Shown in pieces: positions 1 to 6,365 of a DNA stretch of 8,603 nt (its first letter is position 1; each line of letters begins with the position of its first letter). The stretch comes from an uncultured Pseudobdellovibrionaceae bacterium. GTDB lineage: Bacteria; Bdellovibrionota; Bdellovibrionia; Bdellovibrionales; Bdellovibrionaceae. Both the position numbers and the translations under genes were made by a program. The DNA lies in NCBI GenBank assembly GCA_937900305.1, contig CALCCV010000518.1:1-8603 (forward strand), in the 5' to 3' direction. The notes under the pieces are model-generated. The model was not told the origin of the DNA, did no database searches, and saw only the letters and a list, made by a program, of their open reading frames with translations.

Positions 1-180
1 AGAGCAACGCCGACAGAAGAAGCGCTGGATGGTTTCGCCATCCGAAGAGCGAGTGAACCGACCCGCCTTTTTGATAAAGGTCTCACCAGCTCCACAATGA
101 GGACAAGCAGACGGGCAGATTTCAGTTAGATGAGATTGAGCAAAAAAATCGCAAGGGTAGGGAGTTAAACTGCGCGACAT
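1..180 (-). CDS. Zinc-ribbon transposase-like protein, N-terminal fragment (runs off the left edge)
   Basis: An open frame starts at ATG 180 and stays open for 60 codons to the window edge, so only the N-terminus is visible. It has a CPHC pair at residues 26-29 and a CRRC pair at 56-59, separated by a stretch with the pattern G-R-F-x-R-S-S-D-G-x-x-I-Q-R-F. That spacing and the (I)QRFxCxxC ending are typical of the N-terminal zinc ribbon of IS1/InsA-like transposases and related DNA-binding proteins. Two further cysteines (10 and 22) precede it. There is no strong ribosome binding site before the ATG. The catalytic part, if any, lies outside, so an intact mobile element cannot be claimed. It could also be a domesticated zinc-ribbon regulator. 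Confidence 0.5.
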   Translation of the reverse strand, partial: MSRSLTPYPCDFFAQSHLTEICPSACPHCGAGETFIKKAGRFTRSSDGETIQRFFCRRCS

Positions 181-284
181 AGAAAGCAGCCGTTGCAATT
201 TTCAAAAACCTTTGAGAATCAACTCCTCCGGCCCTCATCCCGAACATGATTCCAAATTCGGAGATGCAAACAAGTCCGCCAGTT

Positions 285-848
285 TTATAAATTTGAAGGC
301 CATCGGGTTTGTGCTAAAAGTGTTGGCGGCAGGGGAAGCTCCCGATCTGAAACTTCTCTCAGCCGATATTCCCACCAGCCTACGTCGTGCCAACGATCAA
401 TTTTAAATCCAATTCGAGGATAAATTCCAATTTTCTGAAATCCGTACTTTTGGTGAAATTTTTCACTAGGAGGATAAGGGCTAGTGATTCCCGCATAGAC
501 ATTCACGAACTGTTGACGCCTTAAGATTTCAAAGAGCACATCATAGAGTGCCGTGCCCGTCCCCTGCCCTCGAGCGCTCTCGCACAAGTAAACTGAACTT
601 TCCACGCACCACTGGTAGGCCGCTCTTGAGCGGTGAGGGCTTGCATATGCATAACCGAGAATTTTTTTATCTAAGTCATTCTGAGCAACAATCCAAGGAT
701 GGGTAGTCGCTCCATTTTTCATGCGATCTTGCATTTCAGAGATAGAAGGCACCGTCGTTTCAAAAGTTGCCGGTGAATTTTTGACAAATGGAGAGTAAAT
801 TTCAAGAATTTCCGAAGCATCAAGTGGTGTCGCAAAACGTATGATCAT
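285..848 (-). CDS. GNAT N-acetyltransferase, phosphinothricin acetyltransferase (PAT/Bar) type
   Basis: This 187-residue protein fits the PAT branch of the GNAT superfamily (COG1247), cytoplasmic enzymes that move an acetyl group from acetyl-CoA to the amino group of small amino acid-like substrates. Family marks in order: the N-terminal IRFAT..DA.EI..IY motif (3-18), TFE (28-30), GYAYASPHRSRAAY (65-78), VESSVY with the likely catalytic Glu83, the acetyl-CoA loop ARGQGTGTAL (92-101), the HxxxGF turn (132-137) and the C-terminal RWHDVGWWE (152-160). Where relatives usually read LPN, this protein reads SPY (123-125). I chose ATG 848 over TTG 851 because the ATG overlaps the TGA of the upstream DUF4360 gene by one base, implying translational coupling. 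The true substrate is unknown; phosphinothricin, methionine sulfoximine or arsinothricin are possibilities from the family. Confidence 0.9.
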   Translation of the reverse strand: MIIRFATPLDASEILEIYSPFVKNSPATFETTVPSISEMQDRMKNGATTHPWIVAQNDLDKKILGYAYASPHRSRAAYQWCVESSVYLCESARGQGTGTALYDVLFEILRRQQFVNVYAGITSPYPPSEKFHQKYGFQKIGIYPRIGFKIDRWHDVGWWEYRLREVSDRELPLPPTLLAQTRWPSNL

Positions 849-1504
849 CAACCTTTACACTTCTTCCATTTGAGTGGCAGAACAGCGTTCACAGCCCCAT
901 CGACGGAATCGAGGACGATCTGCGAAAATTCTCGAGGACCACTTTTCTCCATAAATTCAAGCCCGATGCGAGAGAACAATGACACTTTGATGTGACCGTC
1001 GCTGCACCTTGAATATGGTTTAATTTGAAAATCTTCATGAATCAATAAATCTTCCAACAGCGGCCCGAGAAATACAGATTGATTCAACATCTTGTACTGC
1101 CGGTGCTTATTCAAAAAGAACAATTGAAAATAGCCAAACGTATTTTCCGGAAGAGCCACGAAACCTCGAAAATCCGCGCTGGCGAGAGAAATTTGCCAGC
1201 CTTTTGGAACTTGGAGATCTAGGTTCAAATTACAAAACAAATTCGATCGAACTTTCTCGGGCTGGGTGCTGCCTTCGCCAATTTCAACGGAGTATTTGTC
1301 GAACAAGACCGAAACCTCTTGAAAATCGGGAGAGATCGTTGCGTTGGCCGAGTTTTTTTTGCATCCCGATCCTGAAAAAGAAACTTTTTGTATCTTAGCA
1401 GAGGGTGGCGCCGTATCAGCAAATGAGGTTTGAAAATAGGCCAAAACCAGCAGTGTTAACATCCACTTTACGCTCAACCAGCTTAAATTCGTTCTCGCAT
1501 GCAT
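848..1504 (-). CDS. Secreted DUF4360 family protein
   Basis: This 218-residue protein has a signal peptide: a basic/aromatic N-terminus, a hydrophobic core at about 14-25 and a likely cleavage after SFA (residue 29). The mature part matches DUF4360, a family of exported proteins of unknown function in fungi and bacteria. Recognisable elements are GSGC (45-48), the paired Cys91 in FCNLNLDL, VPKGWQISLASADFRGFVALP (99-119) and two later cysteines (167, 216) that could form disulfides outside the cytoplasm. The start at ATG 1504 is supported by GGAGA six bases upstream. It heads a two-gene unit with the acetyltransferase downstream, which begins within its stop codon. A periplasmic or extracellular location is inferred; no enzymatic residues can be assigned. 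Confidence 0.8.
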   Translation of the reverse strand: MHARTNLSWLSVKWMLTLLVLAYFQTSFADTAPPSAKIQKVSFSGSGCKKNSANATISPDFQEVSVLFDKYSVEIGEGSTQPEKVRSNLFCNLNLDLQVPKGWQISLASADFRGFVALPENTFGYFQLFFLNKHRQYKMLNQSVFLGPLLEDLLIHEDFQIKPYSRCSDGHIKVSLFSRIGLEFMEKSGPREFSQIVLDSVDGAVNAVLPLKWKKCKG

Positions 1505-1544
1505 TGAAAATCTCCAGAGTCAGGGGTTCTGAGTTCCGCAATTC

Positions 1545-1557
1545 TCGGACGGTCCGA
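1545..1557. repeat. 13-bp perfect palindrome (6-bp arms) in the DUF4360 leader
   Basis: The sequence TCGGACGGTCCGA is a perfect inverted repeat with a single central base. It sits 41 bases upstream of the DUF4360 start, in the gap between that gene and the divergent lipoprotein gene. It could be an operator or a small hairpin in the leader. No repressor gene is adjacent and no second copy was seen, so the role is undetermined. Confidence 0.35.
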
Positions 1558-1641
1558 AACTGCTGATCTGGTAGAAATATAGAGCAAACTAAAGTCCTGT
1601 CTCACAATGAGAATTCATAAACAAGGAAGTCCTTGGAGGTT

Positions 1642-1671
1642 TTGAAATGCGGCGGCTGTCGAATCTATAAA
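1642..1671 (+). promoter_or_regulatory. Sigma70-type promoter of the lipoprotein gene
   Basis: A TTGAAA -35 box (1642-1647, five of six consensus bases) and a TATAAA -10 box (1666-1671, five of six) are separated by 18 bases. Transcription would begin near 1678, giving a leader of about 95 nt before the lipoprotein ATG at 1774. This is the best match to a housekeeping promoter that I found by eye in the window. Confidence 0.6.
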
Positions 1672-1680
1672 CAGTGCGAC

Positions 1681-1717
1681 GCGTGGAATGAAAAGCCCAC
1701 GCACACTGGATTCCACG
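1681..1717 (+). promoter_or_regulatory. Leader RNA with two alternative, mutually exclusive hairpins
   Basis: CGTGGAAT (1682-1689) pairs perfectly with ATTCCACG (1710-1717), an 8-bp stem with a 20-nt loop. The same left arm can instead pair locally: GCGTGG (1681-1686) with CCACGC (1697-1702), a 6-bp stem with a 10-nt loop. Both structures need the same bases, so only one can form at a time. They lie just downstream of the inferred transcription start and upstream of the lipoprotein RBS. Neither stem is followed by a U-run, so this is not a terminator. A regulatory role is an inference. Confidence 0.35.
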
Positions 1718-1773
1718 AGAATTGGACTTTTCAAGTTGGCATTAGGTTCTAAACTAAAGATAGGAGGTTTTCC

Positions 1774-1992
1774 ATGAAAACAATGTTGGCAATCCTAATC
1801 TGCGCTGGCAGCTTGGTCGGTTGCGCTTCCACGTCGAAATCAACTAAGGAAAATTCAACTTGCCCACCCGACGTGGTGAGTTCACAGACTGAGCAAGAAG
1901 CCATCAGCGAACGTCAGGTCGCTTCGGCAAATTGCCCGCAGGATGGAACAAACTACGAAAAGGCTCATCGAAGTTTCGAACTGAAACGTTGA
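1774..1992 (+). CDS. Small lipoprotein
   Basis: This 72-residue protein has a lysine-bearing N-terminus, a hydrophobic core and the lipobox LVGC (14-17), so signal peptidase II would release a 56-residue protein acylated on Cys17. The residue after the cysteine is alanine, not aspartate, which by the usual Lol rule favours the outer membrane. The mature chain is hydrophilic and has two CPxD motifs (Cys30 and Cys54) that could form a disulfide. ATG 1774 follows a consensus AGGAGG (1762-1767) by six bases. Its own promoter lies at 1642-1671. The 3' end overlaps the 3' end of panD on the opposite strand by 28 nt. I do not recognise a family. Confidence 0.8.
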   Translation: MKTMLAILICAGSLVGCASTSKSTKENSTCPPDVVSSQTEQEAISERQVASANCPQDGTNYEKAHRSFELKR

Positions 1993-2354
1993 TTCGCTTT
2001 TTCTAAACGAACAGCCTTGGGTTTGTTTTTTGCATCCACGAAGACCACCTGAGGCTTGTGTTTTTCAGCTTCTTCTGCGTCAAGACTGCAGTAAGAAACA
2101 ATAATCACCAAATCTCCTTTCTGAACGTGCCTCGCGGCGGCACCATTCAAACAAATCTGACCTGCCTCTCCCTGAATCACATAGGTGGAAAATCTTGCTC
2201 CATTATTGCAGTTATAAATATCCACTTTCTCATGAACGAGAAAGCCTGCCGCCTTGATCAACCGCGGATCGATCGAAATTGAACCTTCGTACTCAAGATC
2301 TGCGCCAGTCACGACGGCCCGGTGGATTTTTGATTTCATCATTGTGACATTCAC
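1965..2354 (-). CDS. panD: Aspartate 1-decarboxylase precursor
   Basis: PanD makes beta-alanine from L-aspartate for pantothenate synthesis. The 129-residue proenzyme carries the self-cleavage site at Gly24-Ser25 (within YEGSIS). There, serine becomes the pyruvoyl cofactor and the chain splits into beta and alpha subunits. Other family residues are present at E. coli-like positions: Lys9, Tyr22, Arg54 and Tyr58, plus the NGAAA motif (70-74). I chose the GTG at 2354 because GAGGT (2360-2364) lies five bases upstream and the numbering then matches E. coli PanD exactly. The ATG pair at 2342 and 2339 has no suitably spaced site. It is the last gene of the pan/coa operon, 56 nt after coaX, and its end overlaps the convergent lipoprotein gene. 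Confidence 0.96.
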   Translation of the reverse strand: MNVTMMKSKIHRAVVTGADLEYEGSISIDPRLIKAAGFLVHEKVDIYNCNNGARFSTYVIQGEAGQICLNGAAARHVQKGDLVIIVSYCSLDAEEAEKHKPQVVFVDAKNKPKAVRLEKANQRFSSKLR

Positions 2355-2359
2355 AAAGC

Positions 2360-2364
2360 ACCTC
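2360..2364 (-). promoter_or_regulatory. Ribosome binding site that fixes the panD GTG start
   Basis: GAGGT on the minus strand ends five bases before GTG 2354. Its spacing supports the GTG start over the in-frame ATGs 12 and 15 bases further in. Confidence 0.6.
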
Positions 2365-2410
2365 GCATTTCAATTCTGTTTGTAGAAACACCAATCACTG
2401 TCCCGATTTG

Positions 2411-3208
2411 TCACTTTTCCCCCTGGCCCGCTGGCGGAGCTGGGTTCAGGCGATTGGCGAATAGAAGACCTTTTAAAACTAAATCCGGAATGACCGCATT
2501 GAAGACTCCTTCTTTTTCATAGAGGTGAGCAAATCCCCCAGTACCGATGACAAAAGCCTTTTCCTGTTGAAAACACTCTTCGTTCAAGCGATCACAAATT
2601 TCACGAATCATTCCCAGATGGCCATAAAACAAACCAGATTGAATGTTTTCAATGGTCGTTTTTCCCAAAACTTCTTTTCTCTGAACAATTTCGACGGAAG
2701 GCAGTTTGGCGGTCTTGGTTTCTAAAACCTCCATACTCAAACGGATGCCGGGAACAATGACTCCCCCCAGATGATCTTTCTCTTTCGAAACTGCACAGAA
2801 AGTCGTGGCCGTTCCCATGTCGACGATGATCAAATTGCGTTCAGGATACAAAGCCAAACCAGCGACGGCATTGGCCAGCCTATCCGAGCCGAGCTCTGAA
2901 GGATTTTTGTATTTAACTCTCAACCCCGTTTTAACACCAATTTGCAAAATGAAGGGCTCACAATTGAAATACTTTCTGGCGGCTCCACGAAGCGAATAAA
3001 TCACTTCAGGCACCACCGAACAAATGAGAATCTGTTTCACTCGGGTCGGATCGATTCCATTTTCCCGTAATACGGACCTTAAAAAAACTCCGGTTTCGTC
3101 GGAAGAGGCATTCGTTTTTGAATTTCTTCGAAAACTCAGAACGAGTCTATCGCCATCAAAAACTCCTCCGTACACTTGCGTATTTCCTACGTCCAACGCG
3201 ATGATCAC
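2411..3208 (-). CDS. coaX: Type III pantothenate kinase
   Basis: CoaX phosphorylates pantothenate to 4'-phosphopantothenate, the first committed step of CoA synthesis. The type III enzyme is an ASKHA-fold kinase needing a monovalent cation and is usually insensitive to CoA feedback. The 265-residue length is normal. Diagnostic motifs: DVGNT (6-10, with first catalytic Asp6), GSDRLANAVAG (107-117), VDMGTATT (129-136, phosphate binding), PGIRLSMEVL (153-162) and IGTGGFA (221-227). Translation starts at GTG 3208, which overlaps the TGA of the panC-coaB gene (GTGA, 4 nt). A consensus AAAGGAGG (3214-3221) five bases upstream is encoded within the end of that gene. The kinase acts between the two activities of the upstream fusion protein. 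Confidence 0.96.
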   Translation of the reverse strand: MIIALDVGNTQVYGGVFDGDRLVLSFRRNSKTNASSDETGVFLRSVLRENGIDPTRVKQILICSVVPEVIYSLRGAARKYFNCEPFILQIGVKTGLRVKYKNPSELGSDRLANAVAGLALYPERNLIIVDMGTATTFCAVSKEKDHLGGVIVPGIRLSMEVLETKTAKLPSVEIVQRKEVLGKTTIENIQSGLFYGHLGMIREICDRLNEECFQQEKAFVIGTGGFAHLYEKEGVFNAVIPDLVLKGLLFANRLNPAPPAGQGEK

Positions 3209-4692
3209 GAAAGCCTCCTTTGAATTTCTGCGCCCAATGCCAATACACCCTTTAAGAGGGTCGGCGCCTGCTGAAGATCGTGGCCATCAAAAAATCTAAA
3301 ATCTCTCAACAGGCCGTCTTGATAGGCCGCCACATCATTTTGTACAATCCAATCCACCTGCTTTTGGTCAGCCATTTTTTTCAAAGCGTCGGTCAGCAAT
3401 TTTGAATCTCTGTGGTCCATAAATTTAAAAGCGACAACCAAAACGCTGTGATTTTTCGACCAGGTCTTAAGGCTCTGCAAAAGCTTTGAATTTTTAACCA
3501 AGTGAAGCTCTATACGTTCAGAAGCTGAATCAATTTTTTCAACCCCCGACTGGGCGACCCCATTCACAAGAACCTCACCGACGTGATAGTCGCTAACCGC
3601 CGCCAGATGAACAATTGCATCAAAGGGACGAGATTCTAAGGCCGTCTTCAATTCCCTTTGCAAACTAAAGAAGTCCGTAAAAGATATTTCGTTGAGACCG
3701 CCATCCATCTTCTTTTTTTGAGCCGTCAGTGACCAATTCCAGTTCGCTCGCGCTGCGCGAAGAACAAAAACCTCGTGACCGGCTTTCAAAAACTCTTCGG
3801 CCAAGACAAAACCCGTTTTTCCAGAACTCACGTTCGTGATCGATCGAACCGAATCAATCGCTTCTTGAGTTCCTCCAACGGTCAATAAAATTTTTAAAGG
3901 TTGAACCATTCCCGCAGCCTTTTTCACAACCGGAACGTTATCGATCAGTCTGACTTCTTCGAGCCAAGCGGCTACGAACCGGCGATCTTTTTGCTCAACA
4001 AGGTATTCGACCACGAATCCCCGACTCGTCAAAAACTCTCTCGCCTTGGCCAAATTGTCTATTTTGGTCAGAGCATAGTAAATTTCATTGGCGAGTTTCA
4101 GTCCCTCTGCGGACAACCGTGTGTTCCGTGAACTCAGAGCCAAGCCCTCAGATCCCCTTACAGTGGGAACACCGACAATTTCGATCGGCAGAAAAAAATC
4201 GGCAACCATCTGCTGAATCAATGTGAGTTGCTGAAAATCTTTTTCGCCAAAAAAAGCTCGCGTCGGTTTAATCAATTGGAAGAGCTTCATGACGACTGTC
4301 AGCACTCCATCAAAATGGCCAGGGCGATTCAATCCGCAGAGCTCCCTCGAAAAATCGTTTTCAACAATCTTATGGAGATACCCTTTGGGATAGATGTCAT
4401 CAAAGGTTGGCAGAAACACAGCATCCACACCGCACTGACGTGCGATTTCTAGGTCCGCCTCCAAAGTCCTAGGATATTTGTCGAGATCTGCAGGACTATT
4501 AAATTGGGTCGGATTGACAAAGATGCTCAAAACCACGATCGCGCCGGGTTGGCGAGCCCGATGCAAAAGCTCGGCATGCCCTTCGTGGAGCGCTCCCATC
4601 GTGGGTACAAAGTGCACGGGCGCATCGGGATGTGCCGCCGCCGTTTGCGTTCGCCAAGTTTGTAAATCTGAAATGGTTTTAAAAACATTCAT
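3205..4692 (-). CDS. panC-coaB: Fusion of pantothenate synthetase (PanC) and phosphopantothenate-cysteine ligase (CoaB)
   Basis: A single 495-residue frame joins two enzymes. Residues 1 to about 252 are PanC, which condenses pantoate and beta-alanine using ATP: PTMGALHEGH (30-39), FVNPTQFN (58-65), FFGEKDFQQL (147-156), LALSSRN (184-190) and the closing LIDN (249-252). After a linker of about 13 residues, 266-495 is the CoaB domain, which ligates cysteine to phosphopantothenate: VGGTQEAID and ITNVSSGKTG (272-294), AAVSDY (364-369), the loop lysine in EKIDS (Lys386), VAFKF (420-424) and VQNDV (450-454). No CoaC decarboxylase domain is present. The CoaB part resembles stand-alone CoaB (AFKF where CoaBC has GFAAET). 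I chose ATG 4692 because GGTGA (4698-4702) is five bases upstream; ATG 4695, GTG 4701 and TTG 4707 are alternatives. Confidence 0.93.
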   Translation of the reverse strand: MNVFKTISDLQTWRTQTAAAHPDAPVHFVPTMGALHEGHAELLHRARQPGAIVVLSIFVNPTQFNSPADLDKYPRTLEADLEIARQCGVDAVFLPTFDDIYPKGYLHKIVENDFSRELCGLNRPGHFDGVLTVVMKLFQLIKPTRAFFGEKDFQQLTLIQQMVADFFLPIEIVGVPTVRGSEGLALSSRNTRLSAEGLKLANEIYYALTKIDNLAKAREFLTSRGFVVEYLVEQKDRRFVAAWLEEVRLIDNVPVVKKAAGMVQPLKILLTVGGTQEAIDSVRSITNVSSGKTGFVLAEEFLKAGHEVFVLRAARANWNWSLTAQKKKMDGGLNEISFTDFFSLQRELKTALESRPFDAIVHLAAVSDYHVGEVLVNGVAQSGVEKIDSASERIELHLVKNSKLLQSLKTWSKNHSVLVVAFKFMDHRDSKLLTDALKKMADQKQVDWIVQNDVAAYQDGLLRDFRFFDGHDLQQAPTLLKGVLALGAEIQRRLS

Positions 4693-4727
4693 CATTTTCA
4701 CCGACAACTTTCATCGCGATCAGTGGA

Positions 4728-5519
4728 TCAGCGATAACTTTCCTTTTCAGTTGGAAAAGTGGCGGCTTTCACATCTTCGGCAAAATGATTGAAAGCTTGG
4801 AGGTGGCCTTCAAAAGACTGACCATACCGCCGCAAAAATTTCGGAGTGAAATCGGGCTGAAATCCCAAGAGATCGTGCAGCACCAACACCTGCCCATCCG
4901 TACCGACGCCAGCTCCAATTCCGATAGTTGGAATTTGCAATCGACTTGAAATTTCGGTCGCCAGTGACATCGGGACACATTCCAAGACGACCGCAAAACA
5001 TCCCGCCTGTTCGAGCTCTTGGGCCTCCCGCAATATTCGTTCGTACTCCTGCGGCTGCTTGCCCTGCACTTTGAATCCGCCAAGTTGGTGAATGGATTGG
5101 GGAGTCAAACCCAAGTGACCCATGATCGGAATTCCCGAATCAACGGCATGCTGAATGACCTTCAAATTCCCTCGTGCACCCTCGAGTTTCAATGCGTTGG
5201 CTCCAACTCGCATCAATCGCTCCATATTTTTCAGTGTGTCGTAGTTGCCCTTTCGGTAACTCATGAACGGCAAATCACTGACGAGAAATTTTTCGGGTGC
5301 ACCTCGACGTACGCTGGCCGTGTGGAGCTCCATCATTGGCAAATCTGCTGCCAGCGTGTCTCGGTGGCCGTGGACCACCATCGCTACTGAATCGCCGACC
5401 AGCAAACAATCAACTTCTGATTTTTCTAAAATGCGCGCAAAAGGAAAATCGTAGCAAGTGACCATCGAAAACTTTTGGCCGCGTTGTTTGTATTCTGAAA
5501 ATTCACTGAGGCTCTTCAT
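4728..5519 (-). CDS. panB: 3-methyl-2-oxobutanoate hydroxymethyltransferase
   Basis: PanB transfers a hydroxymethyl group from 5,10-methylene-tetrahydrofolate to 2-ketoisovalerate, giving ketopantoate. The 263-residue protein is the usual length for this TIM-barrel family. The metal and substrate residues are visible: Asp43 in LLVGDS, Asp82 in VSDLPF, Lys111 and Glu113 in KLEG, and Glu180 in VLEC. The GHLGLTPQS (134-142), GGFKVQG (147-153) and PTIGIGAG (197-204) signatures are also present. ATG 5519 lies inside the upstream DUF2520 gene (17-nt overlap) and is preceded by AAGGAG (5526-5531) at six bases. The panC-coaB gene starts 35 bases after its stop. Confidence 0.97.
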   Translation of the reverse strand: MKSLSEFSEYKQRGQKFSMVTCYDFPFARILEKSEVDCLLVGDSVAMVVHGHRDTLAADLPMMELHTASVRRGAPEKFLVSDLPFMSYRKGNYDTLKNMERLMRVGANALKLEGARGNLKVIQHAVDSGIPIMGHLGLTPQSIHQLGGFKVQGKQPQEYERILREAQELEQAGCFAVVLECVPMSLATEISSRLQIPTIGIGAGVGTDGQVLVLHDLLGFQPDFTPKFLRRYGQSFEGHLQAFNHFAEDVKAATFPTEKESYR

Positions 5520-6318
5520 GGGCTGCTCCTTGTCTGTGTCGCCAAAAGTTCAAAAAGGCTTGATAGATCTGCTTCTCATGTTCTGACAACACTTTTTGGT
5601 GAGATGCGATGGTGGTTAGGTCGCCGCGCACAATTGGACCCGTCAGCGCTCTATCTCCCAACTTTTCGAAATTGTCGAGCAACGACCGCAAGTATGTGTG
5701 CGAAAATTCGGTCGGAACACCTAGGCCTGCCAACTGCTGCTGCATATGAGTCCACAATAGCGTCGAAAAATTTCCGCCCATCACACACTGGGCATGATAA
5801 AAAGATCGCTGCTGATCGGGCAAAAAAACAGAGGCATTCTTTAAAAAGGGAAAGGTCCGTTTAAAATCCAATTTTTCATCGACGATAAAACCTATCTGGT
5901 CATAAAACTCTAGTGACCAAACAACCGATGAAAAACTGGCCAATGGATGGCAAGCTCGCATCTCAGGGTGCACTGTCGCGCCCGAAAAGTGGATGACCTG
6001 CGCCTCGCCAAGAGCACCCGCTCGTTCTGCCAAACGCCCTTTCAAATGGTCTTCCCAAAATTCAGCCAAACTCCCATCGCTGATGGCCAAGAGCACATTC
6101 AGTGAAGCGGCTGGCATCTCCAAAACAGCGTGCAGTTCCGCCAAATCCTGCGACCGATGCCAATGAAAGAGGCGAAACTCTTCGGCTCCTGAAGTCGAGC
6201 CGCGTGTATCCGCCGACTGAGAATTGGAAATCTGATTTGATAACCAAAATTTAAGGTGGTTGGCCAAGCGGCCATTCCCGATCAACAGGAAATGCGTGGC
6301 CTGATTCTGTTTAGACAT
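5503..6318 (-). CDS. Rossmann-like DUF2520 protein, candidate ketopantoate reductase
   Basis: This 271-residue protein has an N-terminal dinucleotide-binding start (LLIGNGRLANHL, 11-22) and the DUF2520 landmarks ISDGSL (79-84), HFSGA (110-114), CHPLASF (123-129), HAQCVMGGNF (175-184) and ALTGPIVRGD (224-233). Such proteins often sit beside panB, panC and panD in other bacteria. A non-PanE ketopantoate reductase named PanG is known from Francisella. Here the protein heads the pan operon, which otherwise lacks the NADPH-dependent step from ketopantoate to pantoate, so that is the natural role. It remains an inference: IlvC or a distant panE could do it. ATG 6318 is preceded by AAAGGAG (6328-6334) at nine bases. 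Its end overlaps panB by 17 nt. Confidence 0.85.
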   Translation of the reverse strand: MSKQNQATHFLLIGNGRLANHLKFWLSNQISNSQSADTRGSTSGAEEFRLFHWHRSQDLAELHAVLEMPAASLNVLLAISDGSLAEFWEDHLKGRLAERAGALGEAQVIHFSGATVHPEMRACHPLASFSSVVWSLEFYDQIGFIVDEKLDFKRTFPFLKNASVFLPDQQRSFYHAQCVMGGNFSTLLWTHMQQQLAGLGVPTEFSHTYLRSLLDNFEKLGDRALTGPIVRGDLTTIASHQKVLSEHEKQIYQAFLNFWRHRQGAAHEEPQ

Positions 6319-6365
6319 GCGGCTTTACTCCTTTGGTACCTGTCGATTAGGATCAGGTCCGATAC

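Noticed and set aside
240..261. Inverted repeat CCGAA/TTCGG as a terminator after the acetyltransferase gene
   Set aside because: The stem is only 5 bp with a 12-base loop and no T-run on either strand.
1..284. A complete insertion sequence at the left edge
   Set aside because: Only the zinc ribbon is visible and I found no terminal inverted repeat or target duplication.
285..848. The GNAT protein as the PanD-activating factor PanM/PanZ
   Set aside because: It is a clear PAT-type enzyme with an intact acetyl-CoA loop, in a different unit with DUF4360. PanM is a shorter, different GNAT-like protein found mainly with enterobacterial PanD.
1576..1581. TATATT as the -10 box of the DUF4360 promoter
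   Set aside because: No acceptable -35 box at 16-18 bases; the nearest (TTGTGA) is 20 bases away.
1647..1670. Seven-codon mini-ORF (MRRLSNL) with a good GGAGG seven bases upstream, resembling a leader peptide
   Set aside because: Its ATG overlaps the -35 box and its stop overlaps the -10 box of the better-supported promoter, so it would not be on that transcript; it contains no run of regulatory amino acids.
4228..5454. Plus-strand open frames antisense to panC and panB
   Set aside because: They lie entirely within well-identified genes, have no family features and no coherent ribosome sites; they are compositional shadows.
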